A DNA stretch of 64,000 nt from Eubacterium_G segne (GCF_014287775.1 NZ_JACOOZ010000012.1:1-64000), one strand, 5' to 3'; counted from the stretch's first letter, positions 17,593-25,978 are shown. Made by a program: numbers and translations. Notes: generated by a model from the letters alone, not told the origin.

Positions 17593-18006
17593 ATGATGAT
17601 TTCAACAAAAGGGCGTTATGCTCTAAGGGTTATGATAGATTTGGCACAAAATTCCAAGGAAGGATTTGTTTCCCTAAAGGACGTGGCAAAGAGACAGCAG
17701 ATATCCATGAAATACCTTGAGATGATTGTGTCTATACTTAATAGAGGAAAAATGGTCAAAAGCCAAAGAGGAAAGGCAGGAGGCTACAGATTAATTAAAG
17801 ATCCTTCAGAATACAGTGTAGGTTCCATTATAAAACTGGCGGAGGGTACCTTAGCACCGGTTTCTTGTTTAGAAGAAGGGGGAAGCTGTGACAGAATGGA
17901 GAAGTGTGTAACATATCCATTGTGGAAACAGTTAGATGAGGTAATAGATGATTACCTTGAAAATGTCACTTTGAAGGACTTGATGGATGGAAATGTAAAA
18001 AAATAA
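17593..18006 (+). CDS. Rrf2-family transcriptional regulator (IscR/CymR-like)
   Basis: A 137-aa winged-helix regulator. It has the family start STKGRYALRVMIDLAQ, helix-turn-helix around 26-50, and the wing RGKAGGYRL. Cys92, Cys99 and Cys105 are arranged C-x6-C-x5-C, close to the Fe-S ligands of IscR, so it may sense Fe-S status; CymR, which senses cysteine through CysK, is the other model. Its own promoter and those of nifS and cysK carry the same inverted repeat. In Bacillus cymR neighbours a cysteine desulfurase and mnmA, as here. GGAGG precedes ATG 17593; ATG 17596 is equally possible. Confidence 0.9.
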   Translation: MMISTKGRYALRVMIDLAQNSKEGFVSLKDVAKRQQISMKYLEMIVSILNRGKMVKSQRGKAGGYRLIKDPSEYSVGSIIKLAEGTLAPVSCLEEGGSCDRMEKCVTYPLWKQLDEVIDDYLENVTLKDLMDGNVKK

Positions 18007-18073
18007 AAACATAAAAATAAAATAATTTAAGGCTTAAGTATTCTTGTGTTAATTAAGTGTTACGTAATCCTTA

Positions 18074-18102
18074 TTGACAAATTACAAAAATTACGGCATA
18101 AT
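18074..18102 (+). promoter_or_regulatory. Promoter of the SleB-like gene
   Basis: TTGACA, 17-bp spacer, CATAAT; about 50 bases before the GTG start. Confidence 0.65.
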
Positions 18103-18151
18103 TAACAACTGTGAAAACATTGTAATAATTTCGTAACAAACGGAGGTTAGG

Positions 18152-18895
18152 GTGAAGAGTAAAATATACGGGTTGCTTTTAGCGTCCCTTATGATAGTTA
18201 CTTTATGTCCTTTAAGTGTGTCGGCGAAAAGTGTTAATAATAAAGCAAAAACAGTTACGGTTTCTCAAACAAATGATGTGATTACAGTTTCAAAGAATGT
18301 TAAGGTAAACAGCACTTTTTCAAGCCCGAAGGCTTTAGGCATAAAGAAGGCAAAATTAAAGCGTTTATACAATATAGTTTCAGATAATACAAAGGTTGCC
18401 ACAGTTACGGCAGCAGGAACGGTTAAAGGTATTAAGAAAGGTGCCACAACCATTACGTTAACATCAAAGGCAGATGGTTCTGTATATGCTAAGATTAATG
18501 TAAATGTTAAGAACCGTTACAATAAGCAGAAGTTAAGACTTATGTCAGCTATTATTTATGCAGAAGCCGGTTCAGAGTGTTATGCAGGAAAGAAAGCAGT
18601 TGGTATTGTTATTATGAACCGTGTGCGTTCTAAGGATTTTCCGGGAACGTTAAAGAAGGTTATTTATCAGCCGGGACAGTTCGGACCTGTAAGAAACGGT
18701 TCATTAAAGAAAGCTTTAAAGTTATACGATGAAGGCAGACTTAATAAGAAATGCATTAAAGCTGCGAAAGCTACTCTTAATGGAGACAGGGTAGTGACTT
18801 ACAAAAATGTAAAGACAGACATGAGTAGTTATTTATTCTTTAGTGGGTATGTAAGTGGTATGAGATTACAGATTCAGGGACATCAGTTTAAATAG
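18152..18895 (+). CDS. Secreted cell-wall hydrolase (SleB/Hydrolase_2 type) with a BIG2 domain
   Basis: A 247-aa exported protein starting at GTG 18152, with GGAGG upstream. Signal peptide 1 to about 25, an Ig-like BIG2 domain at about 35-120 (VSDNTKVATVTAAGTVKGIKKG is the hallmark), then a C-terminal Hydrolase_2 domain starting LMSAIIYAEAGSECYAGKKAVG with QPGQFGPV. The latter is the lytic transglycosylase-like domain of SleB and CwlJ; here it is attached to a general surface module, so a role in wall remodelling is as likely as one in germination. It sits between rrf2 and nifS but has its own promoter and terminator. Confidence 0.85.
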   Translation: MKSKIYGLLLASLMIVTLCPLSVSAKSVNNKAKTVTVSQTNDVITVSKNVKVNSTFSSPKALGIKKAKLKRLYNIVSDNTKVATVTAAGTVKGIKKGATTITLTSKADGSVYAKINVNVKNRYNKQKLRLMSAIIYAEAGSECYAGKKAVGIVIMNRVRSKDFPGTLKKVIYQPGQFGPVRNGSLKKALKLYDEGRLNKKCIKAAKATLNGDRVVTYKNVKTDMSSYLFFSGYVSGMRLQIQGHQFK

Positions 18896-18920
18896 TTTTT
18901 CTATAGATTTCACTTTAAGG

Positions 18921-18969
18921 AGATGTACCGCATTGGTTAAGGAGATTAATTAATGCGATACATCTTTTT
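18921..18969 (+). terminator. Terminator of the SleB-like gene
   Basis: AGATGTACCGCAT and ATGCGATACATCT form a 13-bp stem with one mismatch, then TTTTT. Confidence 0.8.
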
Positions 18970-19046
18970 GATATTGCTAAGAATGTATTGAATTAACTGT
19001 CAAATTAGTGCAAATAATACCTTTATAACAATTATGAATAAAGGGC

Positions 19047-19096
19047 TTTACAAATAAAACTATATGAAGTATAATTCCTATGAAAAAGATAGGAAT
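19047..19096 (+). promoter_or_regulatory. nifS promoter with Rrf2-type operator
   Basis: TTTACA (19047-19052), 17-bp spacer, TATAAT (19070-19075). ATTCCTAT (19074-19081) and ATAGGAAT (19089-19096) are perfect 8-bp arms around 7 bp and cover the end of the -10 and the start of transcription. The core matches the operator of the Rrf2 gene. Confidence 0.8.
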
Positions 19097-19110
19097 AAGG
19101 AGGAAACATT

Positions 19111-20298
19111 ATGTATATATACGCTGACAATGCGGCAACAACAAAGACAAGTCAGGCAGCTATTGATGCCATGGTTGACATTATGAACAATGTGTATGGT
19201 AACCCATCAAGCCTTCATACTGTAGGACAGAAGGCTAAAGAGGCATTAGAAAAGGCAAGAGTTGAAGTGGCACAGTGCCTAGGAGCTGATTTTAAGGAAA
19301 TATATTTTACATCAGGTGGAAGCGAAGCTGATAACCAGGCAATTATTTCAGCAGCAAAGTTTGGTGCAAGAAAGAATAAAAAGCATATTATTTCCACTAA
19401 GATTGAACATCACGCAGTGCTTCACACATTAAATAAATTAGAAAAAGAAGGCTTTGAGGTTACACTTTTAGATATAGATGAAAGTGGAATTGTAAAACCT
19501 GAGGATGTGGAGAAGGCAATAAGAGAAGATACAGCTCTTGTTACCATAATGTATGCCAATAATGAAATTGGAACTATCCAGCCTATAGCAGAAATCGGAA
19601 AAATCTGTAAGGAGAAAGGGGTAATTTTCCACACAGATGCTGTTCAGGCAGCAGGACATCTTCATATTGATGTAAATAAAGAAAATATTGATATGTTATC
19701 ATTATCAGGTCATAAATTCCACGGACCGAAAGGTGTTGGAGTATTGTTTGCAAGAAAGAATATTCCTCTGGTAAATATAATAGAAGGTGGAGCTCAGGAA
19801 AGAGGAAGAAGAGCAGGAACTGAAAATCTTCCGGCTATTGTAGGTATGGCAAAAGCATTAATGGATGCAACAAAAGCCATTGATGAAACAGCAGAAATTG
19901 AAATTAAATTAAGAAATCACCTTATTGAAGGTTTGGAAAAAATCAGTCATTCTATTTTAAATGGTGACAGAGAAAAGAGACTTCCGGGAAATGTAAATTT
20001 CTGCTTTGAAGGAATTGAAGGAGAGTCATTATTGTTATTATTAGATGCTAAGGGAATTGCCGCATCTTCAGGTTCAGCGTGTACATCAGGTTCCCTTGAC
20101 CCAAGCCATGTACTTTTAGCTATTGGAAGACCTCACGAGATAGCTCATGGTTCTTTGAGACTTACTATCTGCCGTGATAATACAATGGAAGAAATTGATT
20201 ACATGATAAAAGAAATAGCTAACGTTGTTGAATATTTAAGAGGAATTTCACCGGTTTGGGATGAACTGGAAAAAGGTGAAATTAAGCACATTATTTAA
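19111..20298 (+). CDS. nifS: Cysteine desulfurase, NifS type
   Basis: A 395-aa PLP enzyme that takes sulfur from cysteine as an enzyme persulfide. The PLP lysine is in SLSGHKFHGPKG; the catalytic cysteine is in the loop SSGSACTSGSLDPSHV, typical of NifS/IscS class I. N-terminal YADNAATTKTS and TSGGSEADNQA match the family. It is followed within 20 bases by nifU, then nadA and mnmA, so it probably feeds Fe-S assembly, the NadA cluster and tRNA thiolation. Preceded by GGAGG and an Rrf2-type operator. Confidence 0.96.
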   Translation: MYIYADNAATTKTSQAAIDAMVDIMNNVYGNPSSLHTVGQKAKEALEKARVEVAQCLGADFKEIYFTSGGSEADNQAIISAAKFGARKNKKHIISTKIEHHAVLHTLNKLEKEGFEVTLLDIDESGIVKPEDVEKAIREDTALVTIMYANNEIGTIQPIAEIGKICKEKGVIFHTDAVQAAGHLHIDVNKENIDMLSLSGHKFHGPKGVGVLFARKNIPLVNIIEGGAQERGRRAGTENLPAIVGMAKALMDATKAIDETAEIEIKLRNHLIEGLEKISHSILNGDREKRLPGNVNFCFEGIEGESLLLLLDAKGIAASSGSACTSGSLDPSHVLLAIGRPHEIAHGSLRLTICRDNTMEEIDYMIKEIANVVEYLRGISPVWDELEKGEIKHII

Positions 20299-20315
20299 TT
20301 TTTGGAGGTGTCAAT

Positions 20316-20699
20316 ATGTTATATAGTGAAAAGGTTATGGATCATTTCATGAATCCTAGAAATGTTGGAAAAATAGAAGATGCTGATGGCGTAGGTGAAG
20401 TGGGAAACGCAAAATGTGGCGATATAATGAAAATATATATTAAGGTTAATGACGGAATCATTACAGATGTTAAGTTTAATACATTTGGATGTGGCTCAGC
20501 AATTGCCAGCAGTTCCATGGCAACAGAAATGATAAAGGGAAAACCTGTATCAGAGGCATTAGAGCTTACCAACAAAGCAGTTGCAGAAGCACTTGACGGA
20601 TTGCCTGCTCATAAGTTACACTGTTCAGTGTTAGCAGAAGAAGCAATTAAGGCTGCTATTGAAGATTACGAGAAAAAGAAAGAAGCTAAAAGCGAATAA
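20316..20699 (+). CDS. nifU: Fe-S cluster scaffold protein, NifU/IscU N-terminal type
   Basis: A 127-aa scaffold on which NifS builds Fe-S clusters. The three conserved cysteines are visible in GNAKCGD, FGCGSAIASSS and LHCSVLAEEA, with Asp next to the first. It contains only the IscU-like domain; the C-terminal NifU thioredoxin-like domain is absent, as usual in Clostridia. GGAGG lies in the 17-bp gap after nifS, indicating one operon. Confidence 0.95.
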   Translation: MLYSEKVMDHFMNPRNVGKIEDADGVGEVGNAKCGDIMKIYIKVNDGIITDVKFNTFGCGSAIASSSMATEMIKGKPVSEALELTNKAVAEALDGLPAHKLHCSVLAEEAIKAAIEDYEKKKEAKSE

Positions 20700-20754
20700 A
20701 GACAAATCTTTTGCCATGGATTTTTTCTTTTAGCTTACAGGAAAGAGTGAATTT

Positions 20755-21666
20755 ATGATAAAAGATTTACAGGAAGAAATTTTAAAGTTAAAAAAGGAAA
20801 AGGATATTTGCATTTTAGCCCATTGTTATCAGAATCCTGAGATTTTAGAGGTGGCAGATTTTACCGGAGACAGCTTCGGGCTTTCAGTAGAGGCTGCAAA
20901 GACCAGTGCTAAGACAGTAATTATGTGCGGCGTCAGATTTATGGCTGAAACAGTGAAGATTCTTTCACCGGATAAAAAGGTAATACTGTCAAATGCAGAC
21001 GCAGGCTGTCCCATGGCAGAAATGATGGACAAGGATTTAATTGAACAGGTTAAGAAATCCTATCCGGATTATACTGTGGTGGCATATATTAACACAACAA
21101 GTTCCCTTAAGACTATTTGTGATGTTTGCGTTACATCTTCATCAGCAGTGAATATTTGCAAAAAAATAGAAAATGATAAAATCTTATTTATACCTGACTG
21201 CAATTTAGGTGCGTGGGTAGCACAGCAGCTACCGGAGAAAACCTTTAAGCTGTTAAACGGAGGCTGCCCGACTCATGCAAGAATGGGTTCAGAGGATGTT
21301 AAACGTGCAAAGGAAAAATGGCCGGATGCTTTAGTATTAGTTCATCCTGAATGTAAGCCGGAAGTGGTAGAATTGTCAGATTACGCAGGTTCAACTACAG
21401 GAATTATGAGCTATGCCAAAAACAGCCAGGCAAAGGAATTTATTATTGGAACTGAAAACAGTATTGTAACCCATTTACAGATGGAATGTCCTGATAAGAT
21501 TTTCCATCCGTTGTCAAAGGACTGCATTTGTCATAACATGAAGGCAACAACCCTTACAGACGTGCTTAACTGTTGCAAGGGAATTGGTGGCGAGGAAATT
21601 AATCTTGATGAAGATACAAGATTAAAGGCAAAGGCATGTATTGACAAAATGATAGAACTTGGTTAA
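20755..21666 (+). CDS. nadA: Quinolinate synthase A
   Basis: A 303-aa 4Fe-4S enzyme that condenses iminoaspartate with dihydroxyacetone phosphate to quinolinate in NAD synthesis. Three pseudo-repeats and the cluster cysteines are visible (MCGVRFMAETVK, SSSAVNIC region, HPECKPEV, and late CPDKIFHPLSKDC). ILAHCYQNPEI near the start is diagnostic. nadB and nadC are not in the window. Position between nifU and mnmA makes it a likely Fe-S client of the same operon. Confidence 0.95.
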   Translation: MIKDLQEEILKLKKEKDICILAHCYQNPEILEVADFTGDSFGLSVEAAKTSAKTVIMCGVRFMAETVKILSPDKKVILSNADAGCPMAEMMDKDLIEQVKKSYPDYTVVAYINTTSSLKTICDVCVTSSSAVNICKKIENDKILFIPDCNLGAWVAQQLPEKTFKLLNGGCPTHARMGSEDVKRAKEKWPDALVLVHPECKPEVVELSDYAGSTTGIMSYAKNSQAKEFIIGTENSIVTHLQMECPDKIFHPLSKDCICHNMKATTLTDVLNCCKGIGGEEINLDEDTRLKAKACIDKMIELG

Positions 21667-21698
21667 TTATCTTTTATTAGTGGATGGAGATGACGATA

Positions 21699-22790
21699 AT
21701 GAAGAAGGCTTTAGTTGCAATGAGCGGCGGCGTAGACAGCAGTGTTGCTGCGGTTTTTATGAAGGAAAACGGATATGACACAATAGGTGTTACCATGAAG
21801 CTTTATGACAATGAAGATATTAATATGTCAAGAGAGAAAACCTGTTGTTCATTAAGTGATATTGAAGATGCAAGAAGTGTTGCATTTAACGTTGGAATAC
21901 CATACTACGTTTTTAACTTTAAGGCAGAATTTAAAGAAATGGTTATTGACAAATTTGTCAATTGCTATAAATGTGGAATGACACCTAATCCATGTATTGA
22001 CTGTAACAGGTATTTAAAATTTACAGAGTTGTACAGACGTGCAGAGGCATTAGGATGTGATGTTATAGTTACGGGACATTACGCCCGGGTTAAGTTTGAT
22101 GAAAACACCGGAAAGTACCAGCTTCTTAAGGGAATTGATGATACAAAGGATCAAAGCTATGTATTGTACCATATGACTCAGGAACAGCTGGCACATACTA
22201 TTTTTCCTCTTGGAGAGTATACAAAGGATGAAATAAGGGAGATTGCGGAAAAACATCATCTGGTAAATGCTGCAAAGCATGACAGCCAGGATATATGTTT
22301 TATTCCTGATGGAAATCATAAGAAGTTTATAGAGCAGTATTCCCATAAGAAAATAGGTCCCGGTAATTTTTTGGATGTTAACGGGAAAGTCATAGGAAAA
22401 CACAACGGATATTACAGATATACAGTAGGTCAGAGAAAAGGCATTAATGTAAAACGGGAAGGAAAGCATTATGTTTTGGAAATCAGACCGGAAACGAATG
22501 AAGTTGTTGTTGGAAGAAACAAGGATTTATATACCAATGAACTTATAGCTACAGATTTTAACTGGATTTCCGGGGAAAGTCCTAAGGAGCCGGTAAAGGT
22601 AAGCGGAAGAACAAGATACCATCAGCCTCTTACAAAGGGTACGGCATCGGTACTTGAAAATGGAGATGTTAAGGTTGTATTTGATGAAGCAATCAGGGCT
22701 ATAACCAAGGGACAGTCCGTTGTTTTGTACGATGGAGATGCAGTTCTTGGTGGTGGAACCATTATAAAAACAGATGTAAATGAAAATTAA
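21699..22790 (+). CDS. mnmA: tRNA-specific 2-thiouridylase
   Basis: A 363-aa enzyme that adds sulfur to U34 of tRNA-Lys, -Glu and -Gln. The ATP P-loop SGGVDSS is at the N terminus. The catalytic cysteines are in TPNPCIDCNRY and DSQDICFIPDG, followed by the YTVGQRKG RNA-binding stretch. ATG 21699 has GGAG upstream and gives the typical MKKALVAMSGGVDSS start; ATG 21684 in frame is less likely. The desulfurase NifS in the same operon is the probable sulfur donor. A strong terminator follows. Confidence 0.96.
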   Translation: MKKALVAMSGGVDSSVAAVFMKENGYDTIGVTMKLYDNEDINMSREKTCCSLSDIEDARSVAFNVGIPYYVFNFKAEFKEMVIDKFVNCYKCGMTPNPCIDCNRYLKFTELYRRAEALGCDVIVTGHYARVKFDENTGKYQLLKGIDDTKDQSYVLYHMTQEQLAHTIFPLGEYTKDEIREIAEKHHLVNAAKHDSQDICFIPDGNHKKFIEQYSHKKIGPGNFLDVNGKVIGKHNGYYRYTVGQRKGINVKREGKHYVLEIRPETNEVVVGRNKDLYTNELIATDFNWISGESPKEPVKVSGRTRYHQPLTKGTASVLENGDVKVVFDEAIRAITKGQSVVLYDGDAVLGGGTIIKTDVNEN

Positions 22791-22838
22791 AATAAAGCTT
22801 CTTTTTGCCGTAAAACAGGCGAAAGAAGCTTTATTTTT
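22791..22838 (+). terminator. Terminator of the nifS-nifU-nadA-mnmA operon
   Basis: AATAAAGCTTCTTT and AAAGAAGCTTTATT form a perfect 14-bp stem, continued by TTGCC/GGCGA, with a T run. Confidence 0.9.
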
Positions 22839-22893
22839 ACACTAAAACATACTAAACATATATGAAATATAAATTTTTTAAAAAAATATAAAA

Positions 22894-22958
22894 ATCCTAT
22901 TGACAATGTAGGAATTAAATGATAATATCTTTATATCCTACAAAACAGATAGGGAATA
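22894..22958 (+). promoter_or_regulatory. cysK promoter with two Rrf2-type operators
   Basis: TTGACA (22900-22905), 17-bp spacer, TATAAT-like TAATAT (22923-22928). Operator 1 is ATCCTA (22894-22899) with TAGGAAT (22909-22915), wrapping the -35. Operator 2 is TATCCTA (22934-22940) with TAGGGAATA (22950-22958), just after the transcription start. Half-sites match those at rrf2 and nifS. Confidence 0.75.
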
Positions 22959-22979
22959 AATGAAAAGGAGATTTGAATA

Positions 22980-23087
22980 ATGAATAAGACAAAGACAGCT
23001 TATAATTACAACATGCGAAAGACATACTGTTGTTCCATGATGGTTAGTAAAGAAGAAGTGATTGGTAAAAATCGAATGTGTAAATAG
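22980..23087 (+). CDS. Candidate cysteine-responsive leader peptide of cysK, 35 aa
   Basis: ATG 22980 follows AAAAGGAG at good distance, inside the cysK leader. The 35-residue product has a Cys17-Cys18-Ser-Met20-Met21 run, an Asn/Tyr repeat before it (AYNYN) and a third Cys at position 34. No membrane segment. It stops 28 bases before the cysK ATG. Its position, strong ribosome binding site and Cys/Met run suggest ribosome stalling when cysteine (or methionine) is short, as known for cysteine leader peptides of actinobacteria, but no terminator hairpin is visible between it and cysK, so any effect would be on translation or by another route. Function is inference. Confidence 0.6.
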   Translation: MNKTKTAYNYNMRKTYCCSMMVSKEEVIGKNRMCK

Positions 23088-23115
23088 TCTTATTAAATTA
23101 TTGGAGGATATAAAA

Positions 23116-24048
23116 ATGGCAAAAATAAATAAAAGTGCAGCAGAATTAGTTGGAAATACACCATTATTAGAGGTGACAAAATATCAGGAAAGTGTTGGAG
23201 CAACGGATGCTACTATTTTAGCAAAGCTTGAATATTTCAATCCGGCAGGAAGCGTTAAAGACAGAATTGCTCTTCAGATGATTTTAGATTTAGAGGAAAG
23301 TGGAGAGATTGAGCCGGGAGCAACACTTATTGAACCAACATCAGGAAATACAGGAATCGGAATTGCAGCTATAGCAGCAGCAAAGGGATATAAAGTAGTA
23401 ATTACTATTCCGGAGACAATGAGTGTTGAGAGAAGAAACATTATCAAGGCCTATGGAGCAGAAATTGTACTTACAGATGGAACTAAGGGAATGAAGGGAG
23501 CCATTGCAAAGGCAGAAGAAATTCATGAAAACACACCGGGTTCAGTAATTGTAGGACAGTTTGTAAATCCGTCAAATCCAAAGGCACACAGACTTACAAC
23601 AGGTCCTGAAATCTGGGAAGATACAGATGGGAAGGTTGATATTTTTGTAGCCGGTGTTGGTACAGGCGGAACAATTACAGGTGTTGGTGAATACTTAAAG
23701 TCAAAGAATCCTGACGTAAAGGTTGTAGCTGTTGAACCACAAACAAGCCCTGTATTATCAGAAGGAAAAGCAGGAGCTCACAAGATTCAGGGTATTGGCG
23801 CCGGATTTGTACCGGAAGTTTTAAATACAAAGATATATGATGAAGTATTTCCTGTATCAAACGAAGACGCATTTGCAGAAGGGAAGAACATTGCAAAAAC
23901 AGAAGGCGTATTAGTAGGAATTTCATCAGGAGCAGCATTATACGCAGCAAAAGAATTAGCAAAGAGACCTGAAAACAAAGGAAAAGTAATCGTAGCATTA
24001 TTACCTGACTCAGGAGACAGATACTACAGCACAGCACTCTTTGCGTAA
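23116..24048 (+). CDS. cysK: Cysteine synthase A (O-acetylserine sulfhydrylase)
   Basis: A 310-aa PLP enzyme making cysteine from O-acetylserine and sulfide. The PLP lysine is in NPAGSVKDRIAL, the substrate loop is EPTSGNTGIG, and the phosphate-binding GVGTGGTITG and late SSGAALYAA and LPDSGDRYYST are all present. ATG 23116 has TTGGAGGAT upstream; the open frame extends back to 23062 only by overlap with the leader ORF. Its promoter carries Rrf2-type operators. In Bacillus CysK is also the sensor partner of the Rrf2 protein CymR. Confidence 0.96.
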   Translation: MAKINKSAAELVGNTPLLEVTKYQESVGATDATILAKLEYFNPAGSVKDRIALQMILDLEESGEIEPGATLIEPTSGNTGIGIAAIAAAKGYKVVITIPETMSVERRNIIKAYGAEIVLTDGTKGMKGAIAKAEEIHENTPGSVIVGQFVNPSNPKAHRLTTGPEIWEDTDGKVDIFVAGVGTGGTITGVGEYLKSKNPDVKVVAVEPQTSPVLSEGKAGAHKIQGIGAGFVPEVLNTKIYDEVFPVSNEDAFAEGKNIAKTEGVLVGISSGAALYAAKELAKRPENKGKVIVALLPDSGDRYYSTALFA

Positions 24049-24064
24049 GCAAAGACGTGCATCA

Positions 24065-24521
24065 CCAAAAATCATTAAGCGTCAAAAGCTTGCTTTTGTA
24101 AGCAAAAATGATTTTTGGTTGATATAGGGCGCAGCCCGACAGTGAGATGAAGCAAAGCGAAATCGAACTGCACGTCTTTGAAAGACGAATAATCGAAAAA
24201 ATAAAATCATTAAGCGTCAAAAGCTTGCTTTTGTAAGCGAAAATGATTTTTGGTTGATATAGGGCGTAGCCCGACAGTGAGATGTAGCGAAGCGAAATCG
24301 AACTGCACGTCTTTGAAAGACGAATAATCGAAAAAATAAAATCATTAAGCGTCAAAAGCTTGCTTTTGTAAGCGAAAATGATTTTTGGTTGATATAGGGC
24401 GTAGCCCGACAGTGAGATGTAGCGAAGCGAAATCGAACTGCACGTCTTTGAGAGACGTGTAGATAAATGCTAAGGTAGCGAAGCGAAATCGAACTGCACG
24501 TCTTTGAGAGACGTGTAGATA
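24065..24521. repeat. 135-bp tandem repeat array between cysK and metY
   Basis: Units start at 24071, 24206 and 24341 (exact 135-bp period); the third diverges near 24455 and a 47-bp piece of it is repeated again at 24475-24521. Copies 2 and 3 are almost identical; copy 1 differs at a few positions. Each unit has the hairpins CAAAAGC-TT-GCTTTTG and CGTCTTT-G-AAAGACG. Around copy 1, CCAAAAATCATT (24065-24076) and AATGATTTTTGG (24107-24118) form a larger stem. No ORF is conserved between units. The array occupies nearly the whole 502-bp gap and looks like a REP/MITE-type repeat, not a coding element. Confidence 0.9.
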
Positions 24522-24550
24522 AGCTAAAAACAAATCGAAGGAGAATAAAT

Positions 24551-25846
24551 ATGAGCAACAGAAATTATAAATTTGAAACATTACAGTTACACGTAGGACA
24601 GGAACAGCCGGATCCGGCAACAGATGCAAGAGCAGTTCCAATTTACCAGACAACATCATATGTGTTTAGAAATTCAGAGCATGCAGCAGCAAGATTTGGA
24701 TTAGCTGACGCAGGAAACATTTACGGAAGATTAACAAACTCAACTCAGGGTGTGTTTGAAGAAAGAATCGCAAAGCTTGAAGGTGGTGTTGCAGGTTTAG
24801 CCGTAGCATCAGGAGCAGCAGCAATTACATACACAATTCAGGCATTAGCAGGTGCCGGAGAACACATTGTTGCCCAGAAGACAATTTACGGTGGAACATC
24901 AAACCTTTTAGCTCACACATTACCAAACTATGGCATTACAGCTACATTTGTAGATGCCCATAACTTAGAAGAAGTTGAAGGCGCAATTCAGGATAATACA
25001 AAGGCAATTTACCTTGAAACATTAGGAAATCCTAACAGTGATATTCCTGACATTGATGCCATTGCAGAAATCGCACATAAGCACGGACTTCCTGTAGTAG
25101 TGGATAACACATTTGGTACACCATACCTTATCCGTCCAATTGAGCATGGTGCAGACATTGTTGTTCATTCAGCAACTAAGTTTATTGGTGGACATGGTAC
25201 ATCACTTGGTGGCGTAATCGTTGATGGCGGTACATTTGACTGGGCTGCAAGTGGCAGATATCCTGGAATTTCAGAGCCAAACCCAAGCTATCATGGAGTT
25301 AAGTTTACAGAGGCAGCAGGCCCTGCAGCATTTGCAACATATATCAGAGCAATTTTACTTAGAGATACAGGTGCAACAATTTCACCATTTAATGCTTTCT
25401 TATTACTTCAGGGAACAGAAACATTATCTCTTAGAATTGAGCGTCATAATGAAAATACAAAGAAGGTAGTTGAATATTTATCAAATCATCCGTTAGTTGA
25501 AAAGGTAAATCATCCATCATTACCTGATCATCCTGACCATGCACTTTACGAAAGATATTTCCCAAATGGCGGTGCAAGTATCTTTACATTTGACATCAAG
25601 GGCGGACAGGAAGAAGCTCATAAGTTTATTGATAACTTACAGCTGTTCTCATTACTTGCAAACGTTGCAGATGTTAAGTCATTAGTTATTCATCCTGCAA
25701 CAACAACACATAGCCAGTGCACAGCTGAGGAGTTAGCAGAACAGAACATTAATCCAAATACCATCAGACTTTCAATTGGTACAGAAAACATTGATGATAT
25801 TATTGAAGATTTAGATGAAGCATTTAAGGCTGTAGAAGGAAAATAA
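24551..25846 (+). CDS. metY: O-acetylhomoserine sulfhydrylase (MetY-type, homocysteine synthase)
   Basis: A 431-aa gamma-family PLP enzyme. The length and the TLQLHVGQEQPDPATDARAVP start are typical of MetY. The PLP lysine is in VVHSATKFIGGHGT, and YGRLTNSTQGVFEERI and SAHP-like VIHPATTTHSQ are present. It makes homocysteine from O-acetylhomoserine and sulfide and can often act as a cysteine synthase. It follows cysK on the same strand across a repeat array, so whether it shares the cysK promoter is unsure. GAAGGAG precedes ATG 24551. Confidence 0.93.
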   Translation: MSNRNYKFETLQLHVGQEQPDPATDARAVPIYQTTSYVFRNSEHAAARFGLADAGNIYGRLTNSTQGVFEERIAKLEGGVAGLAVASGAAAITYTIQALAGAGEHIVAQKTIYGGTSNLLAHTLPNYGITATFVDAHNLEEVEGAIQDNTKAIYLETLGNPNSDIPDIDAIAEIAHKHGLPVVVDNTFGTPYLIRPIEHGADIVVHSATKFIGGHGTSLGGVIVDGGTFDWAASGRYPGISEPNPSYHGVKFTEAAGPAAFATYIRAILLRDTGATISPFNAFLLLQGTETLSLRIERHNENTKKVVEYLSNHPLVEKVNHPSLPDHPDHALYERYFPNGGASIFTFDIKGGQEEAHKFIDNLQLFSLLANVADVKSLVIHPATTTHSQCTAEELAEQNINPNTIRLSIGTENIDDIIEDLDEAFKAVEGK

Positions 25847-25861
25847 TATAATTATCATAAT

Positions 25862-25898
25862 AAAAAAACAACAGTGGCAAATGTCGCTGTTTTTTTTC
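25862..25898 (+). terminator. Terminator of metY
   Basis: AACAGTGGC and GTCGCTGTT stem (two G-U pairs), 4-nt loop, flanked by A and T runs. Confidence 0.85.
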
Positions 25899-25978
25899 TA
25901 TGGAAAAATGTATTTTAATTATTCACTAAAGGCATTATAATGGTACAGATAACATTAAAAATAAAAAAGGTGATTTAA

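Noticed and set aside
24062..24659. Minus-strand ORFs over the 135-bp repeats
   Set aside because: They exist only because the repeat period is divisible by three; they overlap metY or each other and have no plausible start.
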